Shown: positions 33,256 through 46,992 of the stretch, piece after piece
Position numbering within the stretch: position 1 is the stretch's first letter
How the letters are laid out: every line of letters starts with the position of its first letter
Assembly: GCA_947579605.1 (NCBI GenBank)
Contig: OX388314.1
Location: 5,084,001 to 5,148,000, forward strand
Length of the DNA: 64,000 bases
DNA from: Athripsodes cinereus
Taxonomy: Eukaryota > Arthropoda > Insecta > Trichoptera > Leptoceridae
Direction of reading: 5' to 3'
Notes under the pieces: model-generated
The model's database searches: none
The model's input: only the letters and a program-made list of their open reading frames with translations
Told to the model about the DNA's origin: nothing
Position numbers and translations under genes: made by a program

Positions 33256-36200
33256 TTCTGAACGAGAATCAAGGATTTGATTTGGAATGATTATTAATAC
33301 AAGCCGAAACCGTACAAAAAGCAAAGTACAAATAAATGCTTTTTGAAGTTGATTCCAAAATTTACAGATAAGAGCGGGAGGTCTATTATTTATAATCTCG
33401 AGCGAAATTTCTACTGTTCTTATCTTTAAAGACAATATTAATTAATTGTATGTGGGTTCGAGACAACAACTTACTAATCTACGTGTTTGACGTTAAAAGA
33501 AAGTACAAAAGCTGTTGATCTACGTGTTAGCATTGTATTAGTACTAGACAGTGGACCGGCTTGTGACATATACAAATTATGACATTATTAATAATATATG
33601 AACACTGTAGGTACAGAAGAACTGGATTTGATAAAAAGTAATTGTACTATTAATATACTACTATTGTGTTTGCGTAGAAAAGCGGTTCGAAAGCACCACC
33701 ACGCCCAAGACACAACAATTCCACTACTCCAAATATAGAGGTACACATAATAGCGTACAAAATATTAAATATATTATATTATAATACAGTCACAAACGTC
33801 ATACAAAGTATAAAAGGTAATAATAACATAAAACAAAGTATATTATTCGATACTATTTATATTAAATTAGAAATACAATAATAAAATATTATAATATTGG
33901 GTAAGTATATAATATAGAGTGGTAGCTGTTCTTGTATGATAATAATAATAGGTATGTGTTTGTTGTTACTATGGAGTAGTATGTGTGTAGTAGGTGCCGC
34001 TTATGAAATGGACCGCATTCTTCGTTCGCGGAGAAAAAGCGCTACCGCCCTATCACAATCGTTATTGGTAGGTACATACGATCGCAAAGTTTTCAAACTT
34101 GAGATGAAGATTTGATAACAATTATAATAAAAAAAAACAAACAAAGATATATCCACGGTACAAATAAAAAGTAAAAAACAATCAAACAAATATCCATACA
34201 ACAATTATAAAGTTTTAAAAAAAATAATAAACTTTCAATAAGGTTTTCATTAAAGTTTATAATTTGACTACCTGAAACAGGAATGCTGTAATACAGTAAT
34301 ATTTATATAGGTAGGTTTTCAGATTTTTATTACATGAAGAATAATAAGAAATTTATTAAATTATTATATCAGCGAGCCAGCTTTCAAGATCTTCTGCTCT
34401 CATTATCGTCGGGCAAATTTTGAAGTAACGCGATAAAGTTTAAACCAACCTAAGCCGATTCGTAAGCACCGGGACATCTTTCATGTTTTGGTACCTAAGA
34501 AGGTTTATATAATCTACTAGTTGTCCAGATGAGATGTGTGTTGAGTAATAAAAACACGGAGATCCCGAAAGCTATTTCACAAATTGTCGTCCAATACCGA
34601 ATCGAATTTTGTTCCGCTTCCCATGGAAGACCAGTGAGGTAGTCGTTACGTAATCCATTATTTTAGAAATTAAACAATTTTAAACGGAATCTCTATCTAG
34701 CGAACAACAACAAAAAGCGTTCTTGTGGTATATTACTACACAGTACTACAACAGAGATATGATAAGAAAATAATAATACGTAAGTAATGTAAAAATCTAA
34801 CAAGTCATGTTCGTTCCACGAAACGAAGCTTGGGAAGCGATAAATCTAGATCACACAAACCAGTCCAACGACTTAAGCGGGTTGGTTGGTTGGTTGCTTT
34901 ATTATTACATCGAGCATTTAATAAAATATAATAATAAATAATATGTACAACAATATATTTGGCGGATCTTGTTAGTGGGAATATTTTATATATTATATTA
35001 AATAGTATTCAATAATTAATGACGTGTAAACACCATAATAATAATTAATCAAGACTCTCGTTCAAAATCATAATTAGGAGAAATATTGTTTGTATCAAGG
35101 CGTATTACGTTATCAATCAAGTGCTGGTCTCATGTGACAAAATCCCAAGTATGTGTGTACTCAACAATTTCACTTTTCTAACCTATCATATCATAATATC
35201 ATATCATAATAACCAATATGGACAACGTGTATATTATATTAGTTACGTATTACGACAATTCATTTCATACACCTGGGTCCATTTTATCATTGCAACACTA
35301 ATTATATTATTACAAATTACTTAATAATAATAAATAATAATGTCGAATCTCGACGACGACCACTGTCAAAAAGATTTCGATCGATTGATAGTATCGGAAT
35401 TTTTACGTACACATATAACACAGAGCGTGACTGATATTTTAACTTTCTCATTTTCAAACGAGCTATTATTATAAGAGTAATACGTAAATCAATTTCGATC
35501 TATACCGAAATGGTATCATTAAAAAACCCCGCGAATAATATTAATAGTAGTAGTACTCGATTATCAGAACAATAAGAAGTAGCTCGCAAAAAAGTATCCC
35601 ACAAAACAAACATTATCAAAAAGTAATAGTAGAAGTTATATCCGTAAAACAGGAAAACGAAATGATAATAGGTGGTAACTCGTTGCCGTTACCAAAGTTC
35701 AAGTTTATGATAAAACAGTTAGTTGGTAAGTGTGGACAATGTGGAGTATAGTCAATAATACTACTTACCAATAGTGTACATTACGCATTGATATTTCAAT
35801 ATGGAAATGTATAACACTGGCTGTAGGTTACCGACACGAAACAATTATTATTATTAACAACAATAAAGTCTTACAGACCACACACAAACACGCAGTAGTA
35901 GGAGTAAGCAGTATTTGCTTTAGAGATAATTAATAATCAACGATATCTACTAAGTGTGCACATTCGCAAATAATGCACCGATAAGTTTGCTATGCAAGCA
36001 ACACACGAATGCGATAAATAAACCATTTCTCTCCCATAGCCCCTATGTTTTATTTTAACCGCCAAGGAAATGAGTTATGTATTGTGGACATTATTCATAA
36101 TAATCGCAAAATAACGATATATTATTAATGCGGACCAACGGAAGAACCGGTCTCTCAAGAGGACAAACAGCAAAAGTTTGTAACAAGTAATATGATAATA

Positions 36201-37244
36201 ATAATATGATATACAATAATGACACTAAAAAAAACGAAACTCTCTCATTGTTGTTCCGCTGGTTGCTCGGACGCCGCAGACGAACACACTGCCTACTATT
36301 ATTATAACATAATAAAGTGTATCGTAATACGTCTGGTAAAATCCAGACAAGAAACATATCTACATAATCACAACAGTAGACTTGAATAAAAATAAAAAAA
36401 GTCGCGCAGTTAGATTGTTAATTACTCTTGCACATTTATACGTTAAGGTGTCATTAAGAGAATAATAATCATTACCCAGTTAAGGCAAATTAAGAAGGTG
36501 CATAGAAGAAAAAAACTGGCATTAATTAAGAATAGATGCGATTAAAAGCAATTTAACATCAATTTTGTCGTTTCTTTCAAACGTCACACTATAGAGCCTA
36601 TTTTGACGACGGAGTTCAGCATAGTAAGCAGTAGACACGCAAAGGGTCTCGATAATTCTAAGAAATGATCGGAATGTACCGTTTCTAAACAAAAAAGGTT
36701 TAATATTAATATTACCTCTATTATTTTTAACCTTGTTACTTTGAGCAAATTATAGGTCGTCAAAAATAGATCGTAACATTGGAAACTCGTAACAAAAATT
36801 AAAAGAAGGATTTATTGTTATTGTAGGAAGCCCTTATAATTTCACCGGCGCATATATAATATTATTAATATGTAGTTTTATCGATTGGGCGAGAAACGGC
36901 GAGTATTAGTAATATAATAGTGTAACCAGTCGGACAGGTGTTGTAGCAGTAGGTATATCGATAGATAGATAGATAGACAAGAATGTGATTTCCGACCTTC
37001 GTTTTTAAACTAGACGCCTAAAGGTATATGAAATATGGGCTAATTTGTACTACCTAGGCAAATCGTGTAATTCACAAACGTAGCACAGTTTTACTGTTGT
37101 TACCAACCAGCCAATCTGTGTTGAAAATAATAACACTCTGAATAACTCAATAGTGGACTATTATTTAGGCTTTTAGATAATAATATTATTATATATAATA
37201 TAAGAGATTTATTTGTAGTGAACGGTAAAAGTGCAAAATGTTAT

Positions 37245-37478
37245 TTAATTGGATTTAATAGGAATGTAGGACACGTACGGGGTTGGACTTAAAGTTCTTT
37301 TATATTTAGCTTTACCAACACGGGCGTCTCCTTTGATTAATCTTCCTGTGTGCATCAAGAATCCTTGCCATTGACAGTGCGAGGCTCTCAAATATTCACA
37401 GGTTACAAAAAATAAAATATGTATAACCAAAACATTGATTTGAAAAGAGTGAAAATGATCATTGAACTGAATTTGCAA
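37245..37478 (-). other. Unassigned 77-codon frame in Myc intron
   Basis: A GC-richer patch reads CEYLRASHCQWQGFLMHTGR then LIKGDARVGKAKYKRTLS on the minus strand. Not recognised. It is followed by a T-rich block (37560-37672, ggcttcagagccgtttaaattg, aaataaa) that looks like a retroelement tail on the plus strand, so the patch may be transposon-derived. Confidence 0.2.
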
Positions 37479-38154
37479 TGTCCTAAAAAAACGAAAGACG
37501 TCTCACTTAACAAAAATAACAACTCTAATAAAATAACAATTTTAATGCTCTTATAATTTCTGTTGTTTTTATTGTATAATGGTTGTATGTTTTTAATATG
37601 TTTAATATGTGCTTTTGTAATTGGCTTCAGAGCCGTTTAAATTGATAATTATCCAAATAAATTTGTTTTAATTCAACATTAAATTCCACAAACTGTATAA
37701 ATTTTAATGATAAAAATAAATTACAACAGATATTAATTAATTTGTCGCCGATTGCTTAAAAACTATTTTTAGTAAATAAGGAAAATACACGACATAAAGT
37801 ATTAATATTCGAGAGTAAAAAAAATTAACTTGTTCGTCGTGCAATTGGGCAATTTCGATTATAATAAAAACAAATTAGGTAGGTAGGTACATATTTCCAG
37901 ACGCCACAAGGCAATATTATGAACTACGTTAACGTACTACATATAGAAGTTTTGTATAATATAGTTCACATCACGTGTTAACCTACAACAAAATTACGTA
38001 TATCGTTACAATGAAATACGCCAAAATGTCAATATGGAATAAATAAATAATTTTCCAATCATCATATCGTTGCGTATTATATAGTTATATTATATATCTA
38101 TATAATATAGGTATCAATCTGTCTCCATAATAATACATAAAACATAAACGAATT

Positions 38155-38222
38155 TAACACTCTTGTTGGCGGCGGCGTCGGTCGTCGGTCGCGGCTTCAG
38201 TTCGGCCGTCCTTGACATCAAA
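38155..38222. other. CG-rich block in Myc intron
   Basis: A run of gcggcggcgtcggtcgtcggtcgcgg stands out from about 75-80% AT surroundings. It has no recognised motif and no open frame worth calling. Similar short CG-rich patches sit at 40270-40370 and 42420-42530. Confidence 0.3.
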
Positions 38223-38929
38223 CACCAATAAATAATAATAATAATAAACTTTGATGTTGATGATGAAAATAATAAATAATAGAGAATTTGCGAATAAGAC
38301 AGAAAAACAAGAACAAACTTATAAGTAAAACAAATAACATTACACTTCGAGACATAGAAATTTGTGAAATATTGGTAAGTTTGTGCGCACTCCTGACAAA
38401 TTTTGGGAAATGTAATAATGTATTTATTACACAAACCCTTCGCAAAATTATTTATCAATTGTATTTTTCACACAACCAGTATTCATTTCAAGAGACAATA
38501 CTGTTTCTATCGCTAACAACATACATGTGTATTTAATTATGACGAGATAGATAGAATTACTGTAGACAATTCTATTATACATGCCGCGTGTAACAGGCAA
38601 AAATATAATAATAATATAAAAAAAACAACAGACAGGAAAACATTGACCCACTTTCGGGGAGAAACTTGAAAAAGCGTTGTTCATTGTAAGTTACCACCCA
38701 TTATTTACTCTGTTTTACCTATATTTCGCGAAAGTATTGGGTTACATTAAATTTTTATTACAAGCAAAAAAACACGAATACAAAGTATATCGTAACAATA
38801 AAAAATTAGGTTGTTAAAACATAATAACTAACATATTGTGTAGAACACAGGTCTCTCAATCTTTCATGTAAGTTCAAAAAAGGCACGTTTTCGTAATACA
38901 TTGAACATTCTCAATTCAGTGGTAATGTG

Positions 38930-39035
38930 TTGTGAGGCTACCCATCTTTATTTTTTTAACTTCATGTGGCACGAAAGGAACGAATTGTATGTTCGTTACA
39001 AGCCACTAGATACCCCATAATATAAAAGATGAGAT
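38930..39035 (+). repeat. Family A right end, degraded, in Myc intron
   Basis: ggctacccatctttattttt, tggcacgaaaggaacgaatt, gtatgttcgttacaagccac, agataccccataatataa. Weak, old copy. Confidence 0.4.
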
Positions 39036-42000
39036 AAACCATAGACAGAGGACGATAAAAATATTATCAGCAATCAAAGTTATCGGTAATTAATTGAACA
39101 GTTAACTGTTGAAAATAGCAAGAATGGGCGGATAATTTATTGAGACAGACATTCCAACCGAAAAGAGCAAATTAAAAAGTAATTGATGAGCCTCTGTCTG
39201 CACATTTTTTTTTGGTTTATCTCCGATGATTTTGAATAGCGGAACGATGCTCAATTACGTACTGAGTACTTGACATAAAAATAATATTTCAAACATTACT
39301 TTATTCATAATCATACCAAGTATGTACAGAGTTCGACACACATTCGACTTTTTATAATAATCGTATGAGTCTATACATTTTTATTATTTTTTACATAACT
39401 CGTGTAGTGTTGCCATGTCCGATGTCGGTTGGCGATACATTATTAATCCTATTAGAAAATTATATAATAACGCACATACGATACACAAAGTATTAGAAGT
39501 CATAACGATAATAAAAATGCTGAAAAAATATTACAGTACATAATATTAGGTACATGGGTTTTTTTTATTTTTGCCAATATAGGTAAGTATAGCGGAAGGT
39601 ATGTTAATTCATAACTTTACATATAACTCTATTCACCATTCAGACGGGAAAATTTGTCGAAATTTATGTATGTACATAGTCGGTATCACATATACAAAGC
39701 TACCTGAATTACAAATGTACTTAGCATATATATAAATCAATATGTATGTTCGCATTATTATATTTGTAACCCAGTATTGGCCCCTGCGAATAAATTCGAC
39801 AATGTGTACTAAAGAAATTCATATATATCGGGTACATACGTATATGATAATATGATACGTATTATACTTACAAGACTTTGTGACGTAGTAGTTGGCGAAA
39901 TTATCCGTTTCTACTTTCTTTTATTTTTCGTTTTAATTCAATTACCGGGAATCGAGTTAGTTTCATGTGTATTCCCGTGAGTAAATAAAACTCCCGTAAA
40001 ACTATTATTTCCATAAAGATAATACTAAAATCAGCAAAGGAATTTCATTGGTATATACCAGAATTACAAGTGACTCTCACAGTGACAATAAGGCGAGAAG
40101 ATTATACGTAAGAATACTGAGTGTATAAAAAAACGAAACATGTTCATGCGAAGTCAGTCAGCAACAAGTAATGAGGAAAATAGAAATTGGCAAGTCAGAC
40201 AATATATTATTATATGTATCGTCTGCCTTATATAACAATTATAATCGCTTCCTTCCTTACAATCTGCCGTCTGGATTCAATATTAGTACTGGAGACGACG
40301 CCGTCCTTCTGAGACGACAGCCAGCGTGGGCGCTACTCGACAGTTGCTGAGAGAGTTGGGTCGTAATACAGAACATCACAAGACTACGATAATAATATTT
40401 ACTACACACTTATCATCGACATTTACTCGATATACATTCGAATAGTTCCCATAAAAGATTTTCATAGAAACACTGCCTATTTAGAAAGCAGCTTAAGATG
40501 AATAGATATTCAATTACAATTTGGCAAGCATACGGTGGTATGCATTAATAACATCAATCAAAAATAATATTTATTGCAAATTAATGATAAATCTATAAAA
40601 AAATAAAAATAAAACAATGATGATCGATCGTCTGCAGACGGTAGAGAGAAACTAGAAATGAATTAATAACAAAAAAAAACTTGTACAAGTTAATATTTCA
40701 AAACGTAATTTTTTGGCAATAATTAATTTAAGATAATATTTACACGTACATAGTTAAATCTTGACGGCCGATTAGGTTATAGAAGAAGATAGTCTAATAA
40801 TCATGCAAGCTGCACATTATTATTTAATATACCTATGCTACATATTTTTTGCATACTTAGAATAACCAGTTTTACTAATAATTTAAGCAAGTATACTGTA
40901 TGTATACAAGAAGATGTACAAACAAAAACCAAAAGAGAATGCGTATTAAAACATTACACCATGTACAATATAAAATACTCTCTCTCTTTGGTGGGAAACC
41001 TGTGGTGATTACTGATAAATATATTTGGTAATCGTTTGAATGTAATTACACATACATAATACATTCTATATTAATCTGTCATTTGATTAATATGCGTATA
41101 ACCGTGTAACTAAATATTAAATCTTTTGCATATGGTATGAAATAATAATATACACCACACAAGTATATATCGTGGCGCTATTGAATCCATTAAAAGGCGC
41201 CGAAGGAGTCGTTGTTTAAATAAAATAGGAGAAGTATGTTTTTTTCATGTATCTCGTGTCTTGCCGCTGAATCACAACACAATGCGCGGAATTCAGAATA
41301 ATAAACTATTCAATGCGCGAATTATTACGTAGTATATACTTAGGTACTGTAAATATATCAGAAGTGTGTAATTGTGAGTAAATTGGTGTTAGTCATATCA
41401 ATGGAATTCACTGTTCGGAATTATTGTCACCCATTGTAGGATCATTATTTGGTTTGACATTATACATATTATATACCTACGCAAATATGTGTGTGTGTAG
41501 TGTATTATATAGGTGTATTAGATATTACTATTATGCAGTGGTTAGTTATTCGCGACAATTGCTATTGATAAAATTATAAAATGGACCAGACACTGTCGTC
41601 GAAGTATCTACTTTTCATGACGGTTACGTCTTGAGCGGATGAAATCACTGCTTTGATTCAATTTCCTGCCGCGTAATCTAGTAATAATCAAGATGATAAT
41701 AATAATAATCCCGCTGATTCAGTCTTACAATGATTCAAAGAATGACAAAAATAAAAAAAGAGTTATTGTTGTATAAAAAAGTCAGACCAAATATTAATAT
41801 CATATACCAGGAAAACATAAAAAATAATACGTAGAGACAATATATGTTAACATACTAGCAGTAGTGCGACAGATGACAATAACATATTATATAATAACAT
41901 ATAACAAAAAATTGATCAAATAATTATAAACGTGGGAAGCAAATAAGGCCTTGTACTTTAGAGATCTGCCTACGTAGGTTGTAGAAGTTGGCATACCAGG

Positions 42001-44290
42001 AACCTACGATCTTCGAATAAAATATGATAACGATATTAGGAGCACATACTCGCGAGGAGGTTTAACACGATACAAATAGATGTAGGAACATCGTATCCTA
42101 ATCATTTAACTATTGTGTAGTATAATAATAATACAACTAGTGACTAGTGAGTTCATTCATCATTTAGGTTCGCAACATCCGCACCGGGAAACATGTGACC
42201 GAGAGTATTATAATACACTTAATTTTATACATACATACATACATCAACTAGACAATAATACAAGTATACAGTCTATGTACTTTTAGTAGTATTAGTGGTA
42301 TGGTTGATTGGTCTATCTCGTTTCATTAGAGAGTCAGAAAATAAGATAATATATTGATAGTAATATTATGAATAATAGGTACATCGTGACGAAAATTCAA
42401 CACGCCTATGTGAGAAAGAAAGATAGATAACACTCGTATAACCTTCTCAAAACTTCGCATACCAACAGGACGAGTTTCTCTACGTACGAAAGAGATAGAG
42501 GGAGAAGTTTCGCGAAGACAATATTACAGTTAGGCAGTATGGTATGTATGGTGTGTGTTATTTTTTTTTTCTTTACGAAATAGTTTAGCGGTGTACTAAT
42601 AATTAATTAGTTCGCTCGCTAAAACTCTAGACGCTGTGATGAGAGAGCAATAAACTGCTGAGGAAATATTCCGCGAATATTAACATACATATGTAGGTAC
42701 TCGGCAGGTACTATACATACATAAGTATATGTGATTCATGTACCTGCCTATCTATAATAACAATTTCATACAATGATCTAATAGAAAACGCTACATAGGA
42801 TGTTCCCATGAAGCACCTTTGTTTGTCATTCTAGAATAATATGAAAATTTAGGAAACCGAATTTCCGCGGTCCGAATGCAGAAAAAATTAACTGATCGTA
42901 ATTAAAATGCTACAATAATCAATCTGAGCCAGAAAAATAATGAGAAGGACTCGCCAGAACAGCTGTACCATCTCTGAAATATATTAGAAGACGATTATTT
43001 CTGGGAAGATGGATCCAATAAAGTGATTGCTACCAAAAATTGTCCACAGAATTTTATTCCTACAGTTTTATATCCAGTCGGTATTGTTTCTGACTATCGC
43101 ACGAAGAATGCGCCGATAATTAATATTAAATTAATTATTATTAAAGGTAGTAAGTAATGTACGGTTGGTATGTTGTAAGTAGATAGATAGATAGTGATAA
43201 TAGTTGGAACTTAAACTTGAGTATTGTCTGATAATGTAATGGGCACAGTGAACACAACATTACACGTTCCATCTCATGTAGCCGCCACCAACCGATCTAG
43301 TAGTAGTTACCTATAGTTAGTTAGTAGTAATGCTAGAAGAGGTGAGTGGTAGTAATGTATGTATGTATGTATGTGGTGAGTGTCGGTTCTGCATTAAGAA
43401 CATAAGTGCAATTATCCAACGTCCCGTATAGGATCGCGTGCACTACCGACAGCACATCACAATATTTACACACTATCACAGGGAAAAATATGAATTAATA
43501 CAGTATACATACATGCTACACATTCTAAAAAAACAACAGAGATGAACAACAGCAAATAAATAATACTATGCACCCACAAATTTCTGAGATGAACGTATCT
43601 ACCGTAGTACCAGGAGAATCGAGAAATATGGAAATAAATTTCTTGGTAATACAGTAATATCAAATTTATACCAAAACGACATCTCTTACCACCCCATAAA
43701 GTATCGAATAGAACTTTGCATACAGCTTGGAGTAAATTATTCGAAAATGCAATAGCTCATTTTTGAATGCTTTTTTTTAAGACTTCTATAAAAGACGTGG
43801 TTAAATAGTAACAATAACCTCAAATTTGTTTAAATTACCTATGTAATAACTTGGCTGCAAACGTCTGTTAAAGAATGTAAACATGCTTCGATTCCATCAT
43901 CACTATCATGCATTCTTTATTCGGGAGATGTCGGCGTTGAACCGATCGGCAAAGTCGTACTATTCACAAGATAATAGACATAAAGACAGACGGACAGACA
44001 GACAAGACAGACGTAGGTATAGACGGAGGAGAGAATTACGTGGGAATCTCATTATAAATTTTATTATATCAGTTATCAATCAATCATTCATTCAATCAAT
44101 CAAAACGCGAGAAATTTTGAGTTCGACATCAAATTACTTATCTATTAAATATAATTGTGTTGAACTAACTATACGTATATAATACAGTTTGCTCTTATAA
44201 AACAATTTGCATATACATATCGATAGAAACAATGACCTTTTTGAAGAACTGAAAATAATTGGAGTGCGTACAGAAAAAAATGATATAGAG

Positions 44291-44682
44291 CAGTGGTTCT
44301 TAACCTGGGTTCGATCGAACCCCAGGGGTTCGGTGAGTCAGTCTTGGGGGTTCGGTGAGTCAGTCTTGGGGGTTCGGTGAGTCAGTCTTGGGGGTTCGGC
44401 GAAAATCATTTTAAAGGCAAGATATTTTTGCGAGTTGGAAAAAGAAAAAAATACTCCGATAATTCCTTCAAACCGCCATCACAAGTTTAAAAAACAATGT
44501 TGCCAGTTCATTCTAACAATCCAAATATTACATCTGGTTGCCAGTTTATTCTAACAATCCAAATATTACCATGTTTTGAATTTGTAAAAATCTATTTTTA
44601 TTTTTCAAATTAGGAGGGGTTCGGTAAATGCATATTAATAACTGGTGGGGTTCGGTACCCCCAAAAAGGTTAAGAACCACTG
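44291..44682. mobile_element. 392-bp hAT-type MITE in the Myc intron
   Basis: Ends cagtggttcttaacct / aggttaagaaccactg (the right arm shows ggttaagaaccactg), with perfect 8-bp duplication atatagag (44283-44290, 44683-44690). Contains a 22-bp tandem repeat (ggttcggtgagtcagtcttg unit, about 3.3 copies, 44325-44400) and a 38-bp duplication (44500-44569). Confidence 0.88.
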
Positions 44683-46079
44683 ATATAGAGTATCAAATAA
44701 AGTGTGATTGAAAAAAATACGAGGATTTTTTTTATCTGTGGGTGAACTTCGTTCCTGCTTGGTAATAAATAGTGGTAGACCGTTCCACCTGCTGACCACA
44801 GCCCCTCAGGAATGCCACAATTGTAATAAGGTATTAGCACCAGTAATGAATACCAGCAGGAGGAGAGGTAGTCTCAGTTAAGTAATAATGAGTAGCAATA
44901 GCAATTATCATAATATTATTAATAACAATTACAAAATGAACAATAACAAAAATATGTGCATAGTATTCATACTCATGCCGCGATAGTACCGATATATTTT
45001 TTATTAATAAATGCAAATAACCAAATTAAGAAAAAAGAGGCTGAGAAATTGTCGAACAAGATACATTTATTTATTTATTTATATTAATTTGTGAAGTAAT
45101 GAAACTTTAGCACAATATCAATTATATAAAATAGTAAATAAATCTTACAATTTACAAATAACTATTACAATTACCATTCCACACAGTAAGTAAGTAATGA
45201 TACAAGTAATAATAATATAAAAAAAACATTAGGTAGCTACCATAATACTGTATACGTAAACAGTACAATAACATTTCGTAGTAATAACGTTTAGTCGGTG
45301 TAATACATTGTAACAATTTACACACACTAGTTACTATTGTTGCGATCTGTCATCTCATTAATGCACTCGCATCAGCACTAGTAGTAAGTAGAATAATATA
45401 TAATAATAATACGTGTATCAAGACTCGTGGTCGATTATGTGAAAACAATAGAGGGGCGCTAAATATTATTTACGCAAAGCCCGGCGCGTAGATAAGAATC
45501 TCATTATTATTATCATCATCGACCGATAATTATCTATCAATATTGTGGAGATGACCGATATTTATTATTATAATAATTCTAATAGTAATACCATTTGGCA
45601 ATGACACAATAGCATATAATAGTAGTCACATTCAAGTATCAGATGTTGGTGCTTTTCGTGTCAAAGTAGAAGGAAATAAATCTAAAATAATGTAAAAATC
45701 TCAATTATTATTGTGTAATTAATTATTAAATGATCGATTGTTTCAGAAATGTATTTTATAGAACAAAACAAACGCAGCAAATTGTTTGTTTTTATATTTA
45801 TAGGTTACAGCAAATTGTTTTTATGTTTATTGTTTGTTTTTATTTTTTTGAAAAACCGGTAAATTGAGGTATCTGATGTAAAAAATATATGATTTTGAAA
45901 TATCTAGATAGCATTAATCTGCCTCTTTCATTCTATGTTTTCAAACCTAATATTTATTACAAAATTACATATTTCTGAAAATATATGATTAATGAAAATA
46001 TATGATTCTGAAAATATATGATTAATGAAAATATATGATTCACTGACACTTGTGTGTTATTCCAATATTTAATAATTTC

Positions 46080-46352
46080 TTAATGACCATTGTTTTTATT
46101 TTCACAATTTATTTTTATCTCTTATAACCTATTTTTATTTTATTTTATTATTTTTTTTATTTTATATTGTATGACAACCTTATGGGCTATTGAATAATAC
46201 CAATTAATAATTTTTTATACACTTTTAAATTGGGCAACGCATTGTTTTCTTGTAATATTGTTGATGTTTTTTTTTGTATTTATTTTTGTGTGTTGTCTGA
46301 AGTGTGTAACTGGCTATAAATAAAAAAATAAAAAAAAAAAATAAAATAACAT
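46080..46352 (+). mobile_element. Probable 3' UTR/tail of a non-LTR element
   Basis: T-rich block with ggctattgaataataccaat and gggcaacgcattgttttc, ending ggctataaataaaaaaataa and an A-rich tail. Preceded by a small tandem repeat (45975-46045; a 17-bp gaaaatatatgatt unit, about 4 copies). Confidence 0.4.
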
Positions 46353-46854
46353 TAGAAACGTCGAGATGGTTTCAAATATAAAGGTAATGATTTCACCCAA
46401 TATATGAGCTTAGCCTTATTTTTGGAACTAATTAAATTGACGCCAACATTGAAAATGAACTAAATCTTATTGTTGGTACGAAGTTATCTCGTTGAGACTT
46501 GTCTTTTTGATTTATTATCTTTTTGCTTATGACACACATTCCTACTATTGTTTCTTTCAATATTCGCACCTGTCTTTTTCCTATATTCAAACAATTTCTT
46601 TTTTCAATGCAGCTATTGCGCCATTAGAATGTCAGTAGTACCTTGTTTTCATTATTATTTGTTATTTTGCACTGTCATTATTACGGTAGAATTTTCTATT
46701 ATTTTATGTCACCGCTGCACGCCGTTCCTTGTGATTAGCGTTATGATAAAATGAAGTGCCTTCATAGGTGTTGACTAGGTAATGATACACCAACGATATT
46801 ATTTTATTCAATAATTTATTTACCTTTATTGTGTGGAAATGGAACAAGTATAAA

Positions 46855-46992
46855 TCCAGGTTAACAAAAAATTTGAAGAGACTTGAAGAGGAGTTGAAGA
46901 GACTGGCTGAGAATAGGGAGGAGTGGAGAAGAAAGTCCAAACTCGTTGCAGACCAATCCAATGGATTGTAACTCATTATATATATATATGTT
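46855..46992 (+). mobile_element. LINE tail with (AT)n end
   Basis: Encodes LKRLEEELKRLAENREEWRR then KSKLVADQSNGL and a TAA stop, ending in an (AT)n tract. It shares the same C-terminus with the nested copy at 50753-51003. Only the 3' end is present. Confidence 0.65.

Noticed and set aside
43883..44182. 99-codon plus frame with Asp/Arg-rich middle
   Set aside because: The charged part is a translated GACA microsatellite; the rest has no motif.
44218..44225. TATCGATA (DREF-type) words here, at 36956 and at 59853
   Set aside because: Three 8-mers of AT-rich make-up in 64 kb may be chance; no clustering with other signals except general proximity at 59.8 kb.
46704..46976. 90-codon minus frame
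   Set aside because: It is the antisense of the LINE tail, whose coding sense is the plus strand.
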